Shown: positions 26,226 to 36,601 of the stretch, in pieces | Numbering within the stretch: position 1 is the first letter of the stretch | How the letters are laid out: each line of letters opens with the position of its first letter | Origin: Phycicoccus avicenniae_A | GTDB taxonomy: Bacteria > Actinomycetota > Actinomycetes > Actinomycetales > Dermatophilaceae | DNA length: 64,000 nucleotides | Assembly (NCBI RefSeq): GCF_050496545.1 | Contig: NZ_JBNVZV010000001.1 | Span: 124,001-188,000, forward strand | Direction of reading: 5' to 3' | Notes under the pieces: model-generated | The model's input: the letters and a program-made list of their open reading frames with translations, nothing else | What the model was told of the DNA's origin: nothing | Databases searched by the model: none | Translations under genes and position numbers: made by a program

Positions 26226-28120
26226 CGCAGGTCGGCCGCCGGGGTGTCGAGGACCTCGCCGAGCTCGTCGTCGAACTGGGTGCGGTAGAGCTCGGCGTAC
26301 AGGCCGTCGGCGGCGACGAGCTCGGCGTGCGTGCCGCGCTCGACGATGCGGCCGTCGTCGACCACGAGGATCTGGTCGGCGTGCCGGACCGTGGAGAGCC
26401 GGTGGGCGATGACGAGGGCCGACCGGTCGCGCAGGGCCTCGTCGAGGGCGCGCTGGAGCGCCTGCTCGGACTCGCTGTCGAGGTGGGCCGTCGCCTCGTC
26501 GAGGACGATGAGGCCCGGCCCCTTGAGCAGCAGCCGGGCGATGGCCAGCCGCTGCTTCTCGCCACCGGAGAGCCGGTGGCCGCGGTCGCCGACCACCGTG
26601 TCGAGGCCGGCGGGCAGGGAGTCGACGAGGGGCCAGACCTGCGCAGCCCGCAGGGCGGCGACCATCTGCTCCTCGGTGGCTCCCGGGGCCGCGTAGTCGA
26701 GGTTGGCGCGGATGGTGTCGTGGAAGAGGTGGGCGTCCTGGGTGACGACCCCGACGGCGTCGTGCAGCGACTCGGTGGCGGCCTGTCGCAGGTCGACCCC
26801 GTTGATCCGGATGGCCCCGGTGGTGGGGTCGTAGAGCCGGGCGACGAGCGAGGTGATGGTGGTCTTGCCGGCGCCGCTGGGGCCGACCAGGGCGACCAGC
26901 GAGCCGGGCTCGACGGTGAACGAGACGTCGCGCAGGACCGGGCCGCTGCCCCGCCGGTCGCCGGTGGCGGTGCTCTCGAGGGAGGCCAGCGACACCTCGT
27001 CGGCCGAGGGGTAGGCGAACCCGACGCCGTCGACCTCGACCCGCACCGGACCGTCCGGCACGGGGACGGCGTCCTCGGCCTCGGCGACGAGGGGCTCGAG
27101 GTCGAGGACCTCGAAGACCCGCTCGAAGGAGACCAGCGCGGTCATGATGTCGACGCGCACGTTGGAGATGGCGGTGAGCGGCCCGTAGAGGCGGGCCAGA
27201 AGTGCGGTGAGGGCGATGAGCGTGCCGACCGTGAGCCCGCCCCCGACCGCCATGACGCCGCCGACGCCGTAGACCATCGCCGTCGCGAGCGAGGCGACGA
27301 GGGTGAGGGCGACGAAGAACACCGACCGGTTGACGGCGATGCGGACCCCGATGTCGCGCACCCGCGCGGCCCGCGTGGCGTACTCGGTGTCCTCGACGGC
27401 CGGACGGCCGAACAGCTTGACGAGGAGGGCACCGGCGACGTTGAAGCGCTCGGTCATCCGGGTGCCCATGTCCGCGTTCTGCACCATCTGCTCGTGCGCG
27501 AGGCTCGCGAGCCGGCGCCCCATGAAGCGCGCGGGCAGCAGGAAGAACGGCACGAGGAGCAGCGCGGCCAGGGTGAGCTGCCAGGACAGCAGGGCCATCG
27601 CCCCGACGATGAGCACGAGGGTGATGGCGTTGCTGACGACGCTGGAGAGCACCGAGGTGAAGGCCTGCTGAGCCCCGATGACGTCGTTGCCGAGCCGGGT
27701 GACCAGGGCGCCGGTCTGGGCGCGGGTGAAGAAGGCGACGGGCTGGCGCAGCACGTGCGAGAAGACCTCGGTGCGCAGGTCGTAGATGAGCCCCTCACCG
27801 ATCCGGGCGGAGAACCAGCGCTCGACGAGGGTGAGCACCCCGCCCACGACGGCGATGGCCGCGACGAGCAGCGAGAGGCGCACGACGACGCCGGAGTCCT
27901 TGGGGTAGATGCCGTCGTCGATGATCGCCTTGAGCAGCAGCGGGGTCGTGACGACGAGCGCCGACTCGACGACCACGAGGCCGAGGAACCAGGCGATGGC
28001 CCTCTTGTAGGGGCGCGCGTAGCCGAGGACTCGCCGCGTGGTGCCGGGGGTCAGCCGCCGCTCCTTGACGCTGGAGTCGCGGCTCAGGCTGTGCAGCGCC
28101 TGCCACCCTTGCATGCTCAT
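26222..28120 (-). CDS. ABC exporter, fused permease and ATPase
   Basis: 632 residues. The N-terminal six-helix membrane domain (about 40-330) is followed by a nucleotide-binding domain (about 375-620) with Walker A VGPSGAGKTTITSLV, signature LSGGEKQRLAIARLLL, Walker B LIVLDEATAHLDSE and the switch His in IAHRLSTV. This half-transporter form must dimerise to export lipids, drugs or peptides. ATG 28120 has GAGGAGG upstream, and the longer frame extension has no start signal. It is divergent from trpB2. Confidence 0.94.
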   Translation of the reverse strand: MSMQGWQALHSLSRDSSVKERRLTPGTTRRVLGYARPYKRAIAWFLGLVVVESALVVTTPLLLKAIIDDGIYPKDSGVVVRLSLLVAAIAVVGGVLTLVERWFSARIGEGLIYDLRTEVFSHVLRQPVAFFTRAQTGALVTRLGNDVIGAQQAFTSVLSSVVSNAITLVLIVGAMALLSWQLTLAALLLVPFFLLPARFMGRRLASLAHEQMVQNADMGTRMTERFNVAGALLVKLFGRPAVEDTEYATRAARVRDIGVRIAVNRSVFFVALTLVASLATAMVYGVGGVMAVGGGLTVGTLIALTALLARLYGPLTAISNVRVDIMTALVSFERVFEVLDLEPLVAEAEDAVPVPDGPVRVEVDGVGFAYPSADEVSLASLESTATGDRRGSGPVLRDVSFTVEPGSLVALVGPSGAGKTTITSLVARLYDPTTGAIRINGVDLRQAATESLHDAVGVVTQDAHLFHDTIRANLDYAAPGATEEQMVAALRAAQVWPLVDSLPAGLDTVVGDRGHRLSGGEKQRLAIARLLLKGPGLIVLDEATAHLDSESEQALQRALDEALRDRSALVIAHRLSTVRHADQILVVDDGRIVERGTHAELVAADGLYAELYRTQFDDELGEVLDTPAADLR

Positions 28121-28199
28121 CGGTCCGGCTCCTCCTCGTCGTCGCTCGTCAGTCAACCACCCGGCGCCGACAGGTGTTCCACGTCCGGTGGGAAGGGCC

Positions 28200-28228
28200 T
28201 TGTGCGGCGGGTCGCCCGCCCGCAGGAT
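28200..28228 (+). promoter_or_regulatory. Promoter of the trpB2 gene
   Basis: -35 TTGTGC (28200-28205), a 17-bp spacer and -10 CAGGAT (28223-28228). The RBS GGAGG lies just before GTG 28262. Confidence 0.55.
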
Positions 28229-28261
28229 GACGGCACCACCCACCGACGTGCTGGAGGAACC

Positions 28262-29647
28262 GTGCCCGAGCCGCTGCGCCACAAGGTCCTGCTCGACGAG
28301 GACGAGATGCCGACGCGCTGGTACAACATCCTCCACGACCTCCCGACCCCTCCCCCGCCGCCGCTGCACCCCGGCACCGGTCAGCCCGTCGGCCCGGACG
28401 ACCTCTCGGCCATCTTCCCGATGGACCTCATCGCCCAGGAGGTCACGACCGAGCAGTACGTCGACATCCCCGCCGAGGTCCAGGACGTCTACCGGCTCTG
28501 GCGGCCCTCCCCGCTGTTCCGCGCCCACCGCCTCGAGAAGGCGCTCGGCACGCCGGCGCGCATCTACTACAAGTACGAGGGCGTCTCACCGGCTGGGTCG
28601 CACAAGCCGAACACGGCTGTGCCGCAGGCGTACTACAACAAGAAGGCCGGCATCCGGAAGCTGACCACCGAGACCGGCGCCGGCCAGTGGGGCACCTCGT
28701 TGGCCTTCGCGTGCGCCCAGTTCGACCTCGAGTGCGAGATCTGGCAGGTGCGGGCCTCCTACGACGCCAAGCCCTACCGCAAGATCATGATGGAGACCTT
28801 CGGCGGCACGGTGCACCCGAGCCCCTCCGACCTCACCGAGGCGGGCCGCACGATGCTGGCCGCCGACCCCGGCTCCCCCGGCTCGCTCGGCCTGGCCATC
28901 AGCGAGGCCGTCGAGGTCGCCGCGCAGGACCCCACCGCCAACTACGCGCTCGGCTCGGTGCTGAACCACGTGCTGCTGCACCAGACGGTGATCGGCGAGG
29001 AGGCGCTGCTCCAGCTCGCGAAGATCGGCGAGAGCGTCGACCTCATCGTCGGGTGCACCGGCGGCGGCTCGAACTTCGGCGGGCTGACCTTCCCGTTCAT
29101 CCGCGAGAAGCTCGCCGCCGGTGGATCGGGCCCGGTCATCCGCGCCGTGGAGCCGGCATCCTGCCCGAGCCTCACCCAGGGCACCTACGCCTACGACTTC
29201 GGCGACGTCGCCGGGCTGACGCCGCTGCTCAAGATGCACACCCTCGGCCACGACTTCATCCCCGACCCCATCCACGCCGGCGGACTCCGGTACCACGGCA
29301 TGAGCCCGCTCATCAGCCACCTCTACGAGGAGGGGCTGATCGAGGCGACCGCCAAGACGCAGAAGGACTGCTTCGCGGCCGGGGTCCTCTTCGCGCGCAC
29401 GGAGGGGATCGTGCCGGCGCCCGAGCCCACGCACGCCCTCGCGGCCGCCGTCGAGGAGGCCATCCGCTGCGTCGACACCGGCGAGGAGAAGGTCATCCTC
29501 ACGGCGCTCTGCGGCCACGGCCACCTCGACCTGCCCGCCTACGACGCCTACCTGCGCGGCGACCTCGTCGACCACACGTGGGAGGACACCGAGCTGCAGG
29601 AGTCGGTGGCCCGGGCGCTGACCCGGCTGCCGGCCATCCCCGGCTGA
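28262..29647 (+). CDS. TrpB2-type tryptophan synthase beta-like PLP enzyme
   Basis: 461 residues. The PLP-binding Lys is in SPAGSHKPNTA, the phosphate cup GCTGGGSNFGG follows, and the domain layout, with the long N-terminal extension (about 1-60) and WRPSPLFRAHRLEKAL, fits TrpB2 rather than canonical TrpB. TrpB2 makes tryptophan from serine and indole, often without a TrpA partner; no trp operon is nearby, so it may salvage indole. GTG 28262 is supported by CTGGAGG. The promoter is divergent to the ABC exporter. Confidence 0.92.
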   Translation: MPEPLRHKVLLDEDEMPTRWYNILHDLPTPPPPPLHPGTGQPVGPDDLSAIFPMDLIAQEVTTEQYVDIPAEVQDVYRLWRPSPLFRAHRLEKALGTPARIYYKYEGVSPAGSHKPNTAVPQAYYNKKAGIRKLTTETGAGQWGTSLAFACAQFDLECEIWQVRASYDAKPYRKIMMETFGGTVHPSPSDLTEAGRTMLAADPGSPGSLGLAISEAVEVAAQDPTANYALGSVLNHVLLHQTVIGEEALLQLAKIGESVDLIVGCTGGGSNFGGLTFPFIREKLAAGGSGPVIRAVEPASCPSLTQGTYAYDFGDVAGLTPLLKMHTLGHDFIPDPIHAGGLRYHGMSPLISHLYEEGLIEATAKTQKDCFAAGVLFARTEGIVPAPEPTHALAAAVEEAIRCVDTGEEKVILTALCGHGHLDLPAYDAYLRGDLVDHTWEDTELQESVARALTRLPAIPG

Positions 29648-29652
29648 CCGGC

Positions 29653-30546
29653 GTGACGAGCTGGCAGACCCGGGCGGTCCGGCTCTACCTGCGGGCCACC
29701 CGCAAGAAGCGCTACCGCACGGTGGAGGCCGGGCGGCGCAGCCTCGTGCACGCCCTCCCGGCCGCGCCCGTCCCGGAGGAGCTCGCCGGGCGGGTGCGCA
29801 GCGACCCGGTCGGCGGCGGCGAGGTCGTGACCGTGCGTCCCGCGGACGGGGCGGACCTCGCCCCCGACGGCGGGGTGCTCGTCCACCTCCACGGCGGCGC
29901 CTTCGTGAACGGGATCATGCCGCAGCACTGGTCGTTCGTCGGCGGCCTCGCGGACCGCACCGGGCGCGTCGTCCACGTCGCCCGCTACCCGCTCGCCCCG
30001 GCCCACAGCGTCGACGACGCGCACGCCTTCCTCGCCGCTCTCGTCGACCACCTCGGCGGGACGCCGGTGCACGTGCTCGGTGACTCGGCCGGTGGGAACC
30101 TGGCCCTCCTCCTCGCCCAGCGGCACCCGGACGCGCACGTCGTCGGGCTCACGCTGGTGGCGCCCTGGGTCGACCTGGCGATGGACAACCCCGCGATGGA
30201 CGCCGTCGAGCGCCGGGACCCGTGGCTCACCCGCGTCGGGATGCGGCCGATCGCGGCGCACTGGCTTGCGGGCCGCGACGCCAAGGACCCGGACGCCAGC
30301 CCGCTCCACGGTGACCTGTCCGGGCTACCGCCCACGCTCGTCCTCGTCGGCGACCGGGACATCTGCCGGCCCGACTGCGACCGCCTCGCGACCCTGGCGC
30401 GCGACGCGGGGTCGGACGTCGAGCTGCACGTCGAGGCCGGCTCGCCCCACGTGTACCCGCTCCTCCCGACCCCCGAGGGGGCCCGGGCGCGCGAGCAGGT
30501 CGTCCGGCACGTGCGCCGGTCCTTCGAGGCCCCCGTCAGCGGGTGA
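29653..30546 (+). CDS. Alpha/beta hydrolase of the hormone-sensitive-lipase type
   Basis: 297 residues. HLHGGAFVNG supplies the oxyanion hole, GDSAGGNLALLLAQ the nucleophile Ser, GDRDICRPD the Asp and SPHVYPLLP the catalytic His. This is the HSL/Abhydrolase_3 family of esterases acting on short-chain or steroidal esters; no signal peptide, so cytosolic. The GTG start lies 5 bp after the trpB2 stop, so the two are co-transcribed. Its end overlaps the phosphoesterase gene (convergent) by 11 bp. Confidence 0.9.
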   Translation: MTSWQTRAVRLYLRATRKKRYRTVEAGRRSLVHALPAAPVPEELAGRVRSDPVGGGEVVTVRPADGADLAPDGGVLVHLHGGAFVNGIMPQHWSFVGGLADRTGRVVHVARYPLAPAHSVDDAHAFLAALVDHLGGTPVHVLGDSAGGNLALLLAQRHPDAHVVGLTLVAPWVDLAMDNPAMDAVERRDPWLTRVGMRPIAAHWLAGRDAKDPDASPLHGDLSGLPPTLVLVGDRDICRPDCDRLATLARDAGSDVELHVEAGSPHVYPLLPTPEGARAREQVVRHVRRSFEAPVSG

Positions 30547-31609
30547 GGCGGACCTCGTCGGTGAACGTCGACCCGGCCGCCGGCTCGAACCGCGCGACGA
30601 GGTGGCGGTCGGTGACGTCGACGGCGAGGAACCCGAACGCCGCGTCGCGGTCCCGCGCGCTCACGGCCGCGAAGTAGCGCGCCTCGGGGTCCGCGGGGTT
30701 GCGGTCGCGCAGCTCGTGGCCGCCGGTGCCGACGGTCACGACCGTCGTCCCGCCCGAGGCCACCACGCATCCGGCGTCGTAGCGGCCGGGCACGACGACG
30801 GGGCAGGCCGACCCGAGCCCCAGGCGATGGGTGCGCTGGTACATGTGCTCGTGCCCCGTGACGACGAGGTCGACCCGCTCCCGGACGAGCAGGTTCAGCA
30901 GGTCGGCGCCGGGCTCGCATGCGTACACGCCGACCGACAGGCACGGCATGTGCATGCCGGCGACCACCCACGGGATGCCGGCCCTGCGTGCCCCTCGCAG
31001 GGCGGCCTCGGTCCAGCGGTAGTGCTCGGTCCCGGAGGCGTACGACCACGGGCCGTGCCCGAAGTCGAGCGCCGGCGAGATCATCACGACGCGGACGAGC
31101 GGGTCCTCGGCCGGGAGGTCGACGTACCACTCGCGCCCGTAACGCCCGACGAGGCCGGGAAGGCGGTTCGGCAGGCAGGCCTCGAAGGCGGCGATGGAGC
31201 CGTCGGGCCCGTCGTCCTCGTGGTTGCCGGAGACGATCTCGATCGGGTGCGTGGACCCGAGGGCGCGGGTCACCGAGCGGCACCACCTGGCCTCGCTGCC
31301 GGGCGCGGCGTAGGAGAGGTCGCCCACGACGAGCGTGGCGTCGTCCCCCCGGGCACCGACGGCGGCGAGCACCCTGGCCGACTCGGTCGTGGCGCCGACG
31401 TCACCGAGGACCGACAGCCGGAGGGGGTTCGGAGGACGGGTCGGGGTGGCGGGGGTGCGGGTCGGCAGCGTCCCCGGTGTGGGGGTGGCGTGGGTCGCAC
31501 TCGGTGTGGTGGAGAGCGCCGCGGGTTCCGGGTCGACGGGAGAGGCTGATGCGCAGCCGGCGGCGCCGAGCACGGCGGTCAGCGCCATGGCGACGACCCG
31601 ACCCCTCAT
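30536..31609 (-). CDS. Calcineurin-like metallophosphoesterase lipoprotein
   Basis: 357 residues. A signal peptide ends in GAAGC (Cys19), so it is a predicted lipoprotein. A Thr/Pro-rich spacer (about 35-65) leads to the phosphoesterase domain: LGDVGA, VVGDLSYAAPG (metal ligands), SGNHEDDGP (catalytic His-rich motif) and VTGHEHMYQR. Similarity to purple-acid-type phosphatases is visible; the natural substrate is unknown. ATG 31609 has CATACT (31616-31621) 6 nt upstream. It converges on the esterase gene. Confidence 0.9.
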   Translation of the reverse strand: MRGRVVAMALTAVLGAAGCASASPVDPEPAALSTTPSATHATPTPGTLPTRTPATPTRPPNPLRLSVLGDVGATTESARVLAAVGARGDDATLVVGDLSYAAPGSEARWCRSVTRALGSTHPIEIVSGNHEDDGPDGSIAAFEACLPNRLPGLVGRYGREWYVDLPAEDPLVRVVMISPALDFGHGPWSYASGTEHYRWTEAALRGARRAGIPWVVAGMHMPCLSVGVYACEPGADLLNLLVRERVDLVVTGHEHMYQRTHRLGLGSACPVVVPGRYDAGCVVASGGTTVVTVGTGGHELRDRNPADPEARYFAAVSARDRDAAFGFLAVDVTDRHLVARFEPAAGSTFTDEVRLTR

Positions 31610-31707
31610 GCCAGGAGTATGCGCCGCGCCGGAACCCTGGGTCCGCCCACGGGTTCACGCCGCGGTTCGGTGGTCGAGGGGGCCGCCGCGGACGCAGGGC
31701 TTCCGAG

Positions 31708-31856
31708 TGACGTCCGTGTGCTCCAGCCCCCGGACCACCCGCTCGCCGGCCGGCTCCCCCATGCGGAGCACCCGTCCGTGTCCTCCCCCGTCCGACTGCT
31801 CCGGGGGCGGGTTCCCGCAGGGTGCGTGGCCCAGCATCCGGAGCACATGGACGTCA
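31708..31856. repeat. Intergenic region with a 17-bp inverted repeat
   Basis: The 31610-31923 interval has no convincing gene. It holds TGACGTCCGTGTGCTCC (31708-31724) and its near-perfect inverse GGAGCACATGGACGTCA (31840-31856), one mismatch in 17, separated by 115 bp; a weaker related copy (GTCCGTGTCCTCC) lies near 31774-31786. The region is upstream of the phosphoesterase gene (minus strand) and downstream of the ABC-F gene. Small ORFs on either strand lack an RBS or recognisable domain. Confidence 0.55.
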
Positions 31857-31888
31857 TGGGCACGCCACCGGTCGACACCTGACCCCGC

Positions 31889-31913
31889 CCGGGAGCCCCA
31901 CGGGCCCACCCGG
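31889..31913 (-). terminator. Terminator downstream of the ABC-F gene
   Basis: Read on the minus strand, CCGGG-tgg-GCCC-gtg-GGGC-t-CCCGG forms a two-part stem 11 bp after the ABC-F stop codon. No T-tract follows. Confidence 0.5.
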
Positions 31914-31923
31914 AAGATCGCGG

Positions 31924-33522
<1,599 letters not shown>

Positions 33523-33650
33523 GAGGGGTCCTTCGGTCGGGGGCGACGCGCGCGATGGGGTGCGACGGCAGTGTCCGGCGGCGCGTGGTCACCCCTAGTC
33601 TAAGGCGGGCCGGAGACCGCTCCGGCACCGCGCGAGTCCGGAGGCTGCCC

Positions 33651-34571
33651 ATGAGCTTCAACGACAACGTCACGCTCGACACCTCGCAGGTCCGCTCCGG
33701 CGGGAGCGGGGGGTCCGGTGGACCGGGCCCGATCGTCGCCGGAGGTGGCGTGCTCGGCCTGATCATCACGTTGGTCGTCATGTTCCTGGGGGGCGACCCC
33801 GGGTCACTGCCCGGCGGCGGCGGTCAGCTCGACCCGGGGCAGGTGCAGGCGGGGGGCGGGCAGGACGACGCGGCCTTCGAGCGGTGCAAGACTGGCGCCG
33901 ACGCCGACGCGGACACCGAGTGCCGGGTCATCGGCACGGTGAACTCGGTGCAGGCGTTCTGGGGTGACGAGCTCACCCGCTTCAAGCGCGAGTGGCAGCC
34001 GACCCAGACCGTGCTCTACCAGGGTGCGACGCAGTCGGCGTGCGGCACGGCGAGCAACCAGGTCGGGCCGTTCTACTGCCCGCTCGACAAGCTGGTCTAC
34101 ATCGACGCGAGCTTCTTCGATGTCCTCACCAGCCAGTTCGGCGCCGACGACGGGGCCCTGGCGCAGGAGTACGTCGTCGCCCACGAGTACGGGCACGCCC
34201 TGCAGGACCAGCTGGGCCTGCTCGGGCGGGCACAGCAGGACCCGCAGGGTCCCGAGTCCGGTGGGGTGAAGACCGAGCTGATGGCCGACTGCCTCGCCGG
34301 GGTCTGGGCCAAGCACGCCAGCTCGGTGCCCGACGAGGACACCGGCACACCGTTCCTCGAGCCGCTCACCGACGCCGACATCAGCTCGGCCCTCTCGGCC
34401 GCCGCCGCGGTCGGGGACGACCGCATCCAGGAGGCGGCCAGCGGCCGGGTCACCCCCGAGACGTGGACGCACGGGTCGGCCGCGGCCCGGCAGCGCTGGT
34501 TCCTCCAGGGCTACCGGACCGGCGACCTCAACCGGTGCGACACGTTCACCGGGGCGCCCGTCGACCAGTGA
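33651..34571 (+). CDS. YpfJ-type neutral zinc metallopeptidase
   Basis: 306 residues. A Gly/Ser-rich N-terminus leads to one membrane helix (about 28-46), then an exterior peptidase domain with VVAHEYGHALQDQLG (HExxH-like zinc motif) and TELMADCLAGVWA, the third ligand region, as in the YpfJ family. Cys pairs in the domain suggest disulfides. ATG 33651 follows CGGAGG. The substrate is unknown. It converges on the DUF1801-like gene. Confidence 0.9.
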   Translation: MSFNDNVTLDTSQVRSGGSGGSGGPGPIVAGGGVLGLIITLVVMFLGGDPGSLPGGGGQLDPGQVQAGGGQDDAAFERCKTGADADADTECRVIGTVNSVQAFWGDELTRFKREWQPTQTVLYQGATQSACGTASNQVGPFYCPLDKLVYIDASFFDVLTSQFGADDGALAQEYVVAHEYGHALQDQLGLLGRAQQDPQGPESGGVKTELMADCLAGVWAKHASSVPDEDTGTPFLEPLTDADISSALSAAAAVGDDRIQEAASGRVTPETWTHGSAAARQRWFLQGYRTGDLNRCDTFTGAPVDQ

Positions 34572-34598
34572 GCGGTCGGGCCGGTCTCGGCCGGCTCA
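34569..34598. terminator. Inverted repeat over YpfJ/DUF1801 stop codons
   Basis: TGAGC (34569-34573) pairs with GCTCA (34594-34598) around an inner CCGG/CCGG stem. Both stops lie in the repeat, so it may terminate both genes. Confidence 0.35.
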
Positions 34599-35036
34599 GC
34601 CCACGGCACGACACACGAGCGCCGCGACGTCCTTCTCGCCGGCCTTGGTCAGTGTCGTGACCGCCCACGCGACCGGCCACATCGAGCCGTCGTCGAGCTG
34701 CGCGACGTCCTGGAACTCCAGGCTCGTGTAGCGCTGCCCGAACTTGCCAGAGTTCTTCACCGCCAGCAGCACCTTGCCGTCCTTGGCGTAGGCAGGCATC
34801 CCGTACCAGGTGCGCGGCGCGAGATCCGGTGCGGCCGTGGTGATCACCTCGTGCAGGCGGGTGCACAAAGCCCGGTCGCCCACGTCCATCCTCGCGATGG
34901 CGTCCAGGACGGCCTGGACGTCGTCCTCGGCCTTGGCGCCCTTCGCGGCCGCGCGGCGCTCCGCGGCGGTGGCCTTGACCGCCGCCTTCTCGGCGTCGCT
35001 GAACGTGCTGGTCCCGGACTTCTTCGCGGCGCTCAT
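34596..35036 (-). CDS. DUF1801-like small protein
   Basis: 146 residues. A Lys/Ala-rich helical N-terminus (about 1-50) precedes a domain with IARMDVGDRALCTRLHEVI, APRTWYGMPAYAKDGKVLLAV and a closing VTTLTKAGEKDVAAL. WYGMPAY resembles the DUF1801 / YdhG family, whose members have been discussed as iron-binding or frataxin-like; function is not established. ATG 35036 has GAGGGAGGG upstream. Confidence 0.7.
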   Translation of the reverse strand: MSAAKKSGTSTFSDAEKAAVKATAAERRAAAKGAKAEDDVQAVLDAIARMDVGDRALCTRLHEVITTAAPDLAPRTWYGMPAYAKDGKVLLAVKNSGKFGQRYTSLEFQDVAQLDDGSMWPVAWAVTTLTKAGEKDVAALVCRAVG

Positions 35037-35161
35037 GGCGCTCCCTCCCTCTGTCGTGGATCGTGCCGTGGACCATCGTGCTCCCCGGAGACCGTGCGTG
35101 CTTCTCCGTTCCTGACCGACCGGCCGGGGCGTAGCCTGCGAGTCCGAGCATCGGAGGACGG

Positions 35162-35569
35162 ATGACCCATGCGGACGCCCTGCGCGCCATCGGCGACGAG
35201 CAGTTCGTCGAGCTGACCACGTTCCGCCGCAACGGGACCCCCGTCGCCACACCCGTGTGGGTTGCCCGTGGCGCGGGCGACTCGCTCGTCGTGACGACAC
35301 CGACCGGCAGCGGCAAGGTCAAACGACTACGGCACACCCCACGGGTCGAGCTGCGTCCCTGCTCGCGCCGCGGGACCGTCCCCGACGGGGCCCCGGTCGT
35401 CATGGCGCGCGGCGAGGTGGACCGATCCGATACGGCGGTCGCTGCGGCGCATCGGGTGCTCGCGGAGAAGTACCGGTTCCAGTTCCGCGTCGTCATGGCC
35501 ATCGAGCGGGTGCTGCGCCGTGGTCGCATCGACCGCGTCATCGTCCGCCTCTCCCCCGAGACACCCTGA
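35162..35569 (+). CDS. PPOX-class F420-dependent oxidoreductase
   Basis: 135 residues of the split-barrel FMN/F420-binding fold: FVELTTFRRNGTPVATPVWV at the start and a following SLVVTTPTGSGKVKRLRH stretch that in the family contacts the cofactor phosphate. In actinobacteria these proteins bind F420 and reduce unknown substrates. ATG 35162 has CGGAGGAC upstream. The frameshifted VOC gene follows after 10 bp, so both were probably one transcript. Confidence 0.9.
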   Translation: MTHADALRAIGDEQFVELTTFRRNGTPVATPVWVARGAGDSLVVTTPTGSGKVKRLRHTPRVELRPCSRRGTVPDGAPVVMARGEVDRSDTAVAAAHRVLAEKYRFQFRVVMAIERVLRRGRIDRVIVRLSPETP

Positions 35570-35579
35570 GGAGCACCGC

Positions 35580-35932
35580 ATGCACGTCGTCGGCGTGACC
35601 CCGAACCTGGCCGTCCCGTCCATCGAGGAGGCCGGGGCCTTCTGGTCCGGGGTGATGGGCCTCACGACCGAGGAGATGAACCTCGGCTGGGTCGCGCGGT
35701 ACACCTCGCCGGACACGGGAGCGCACGTGCAGCTGGTCACCGGGGACGCCACGGCGCCGGAGGACTCGGCGCTCACGGTGAAGGTCGACGACGTCGACGC
35801 GGCCTACGCGGAGGTGCTCGCCGCCGGGGTCGAGGTGGTCCACCCGCTCGTCACCGAGGAGTGGGCGTGCGGCGTTTCTTCGTCCGGGCGCCCGGTGGGA
35901 TCGTCGTCAACATCGCGCAGCACCGCGAGTGA
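35580..35932 (+). pseudogene. VOC/glyoxalase-like protein, frameshifted
   Basis: Reading from ATG 35580 (RBS GAGGAG) gives a VOC domain, MHVVGVTPNLAVPSIEEAGA then LGWVARYTSPDTGAHVQLV, up to VVHPLVTEEW. At GGG 35863-35865 the frame breaks: adding one G restores GVRRFFVRAPGGIVVNIAQH and a TGA at 35930-35932, the normal end of the family. Without it the frame runs into the next gene. So a 1-bp deletion (or a sequencing error in a G run) split a gene of about 117 residues. No other defect is visible. Confidence 0.8.
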
Positions 35933-35970
35933 GCGCCTGCGGACGGTCGGCAGCGGCCTAGTCTGCGGGG

Positions 35971-36531
35971 ATGGCCACGGCAGCGCGCAGCACCTACCTC
36001 CTCGTCGACGGCGAGAACATCGACGCGACACTGGGGACCTCGATCCTCGGGCGCCGCCCCCGCCCCGAGGAGCGGCCGCGCTGGGAGCGGCTGCTGCAGT
36101 TCGCCGAGGACCGGTGGGAGCAGCCGGCGGTCGGGCTGTTCTTCCTCGCGGCGAACACCGAGCTGCCGATGACCTTCGTCCAGGCGCTGCTCGCCATCGG
36201 CTACCGCCCGGTGCCGCTGTCCGGCGGGCCCGGCGAGAAGGTCGTCGACATTGCCATCCAGCGCACGCTGGCCGAGCTGCGCCGGCGTGAGGCCGACGTC
36301 CTCCTCGTGAGCAACGACGGGGACTTCGCCGAGCAGGTCGAGGACCTCCTCGACGGGCGGCGGGTCGGGGTGGTCGGGTTCAGCGAGTTCCGCAGCAGCG
36401 CCTTCGCGGGGATGCCCGAGCGCGGGCTGGAGTTCCTCGACCTCGAGTACGACGTCGCCGCGTTCAACGAGCGGCTGCCGCGGGTTCGGATCATCCCCAT
36501 CGCGGAGTTCGACCCGGCCCAGTTCCTCTGA
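35971..36531 (+). CDS. NYN domain protein (LabA/DUF88 type)
   Basis: 186 residues. LLVDGENIDATLG gives the first acidic residue of the PIN-like NYN nuclease fold, and LLVSNDGDFAEQV with FSEFR the later acidic residues. NYN proteins are predicted metal-dependent RNases. ATG 35971 has TAGTCT at 35959-35964 and a 6-nt spacer (leaderless). It follows the broken VOC gene and precedes the SOS-boxed DUF222 gene, but no operon is implied. Confidence 0.88.
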   Translation: MATAARSTYLLVDGENIDATLGTSILGRRPRPEERPRWERLLQFAEDRWEQPAVGLFFLAANTELPMTFVQALLAIGYRPVPLSGGPGEKVVDIAIQRTLAELRRREADVLLVSNDGDFAEQVEDLLDGRRVGVVGFSEFRSSAFAGMPERGLEFLDLEYDVAAFNERLPRVRIIPIAEFDPAQFL

Positions 36532-36601
36532 GCCGTCGGGTCGCTGCTCGGCCCGAATCGCGCTGCGAGGCAGCCCATTCGGCGCCGATGACCCTTCCCT
36601 T

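Noticed and set aside
22963..26565. A 1200-residue minus-strand frame that includes moaA
   Set aside because: Upstream of the moaA ATG the frame runs antisense to SURF1 and DUF2252, both strong plus-strand genes; the openness is a GC-bias artefact, not a fusion.
31619..31882. Small ORFs on both strands in the 31.6-31.9 kb gap
   Set aside because: No RBS, no leaderless hexamer and no recognisable family; the repeats there argue for non-coding.
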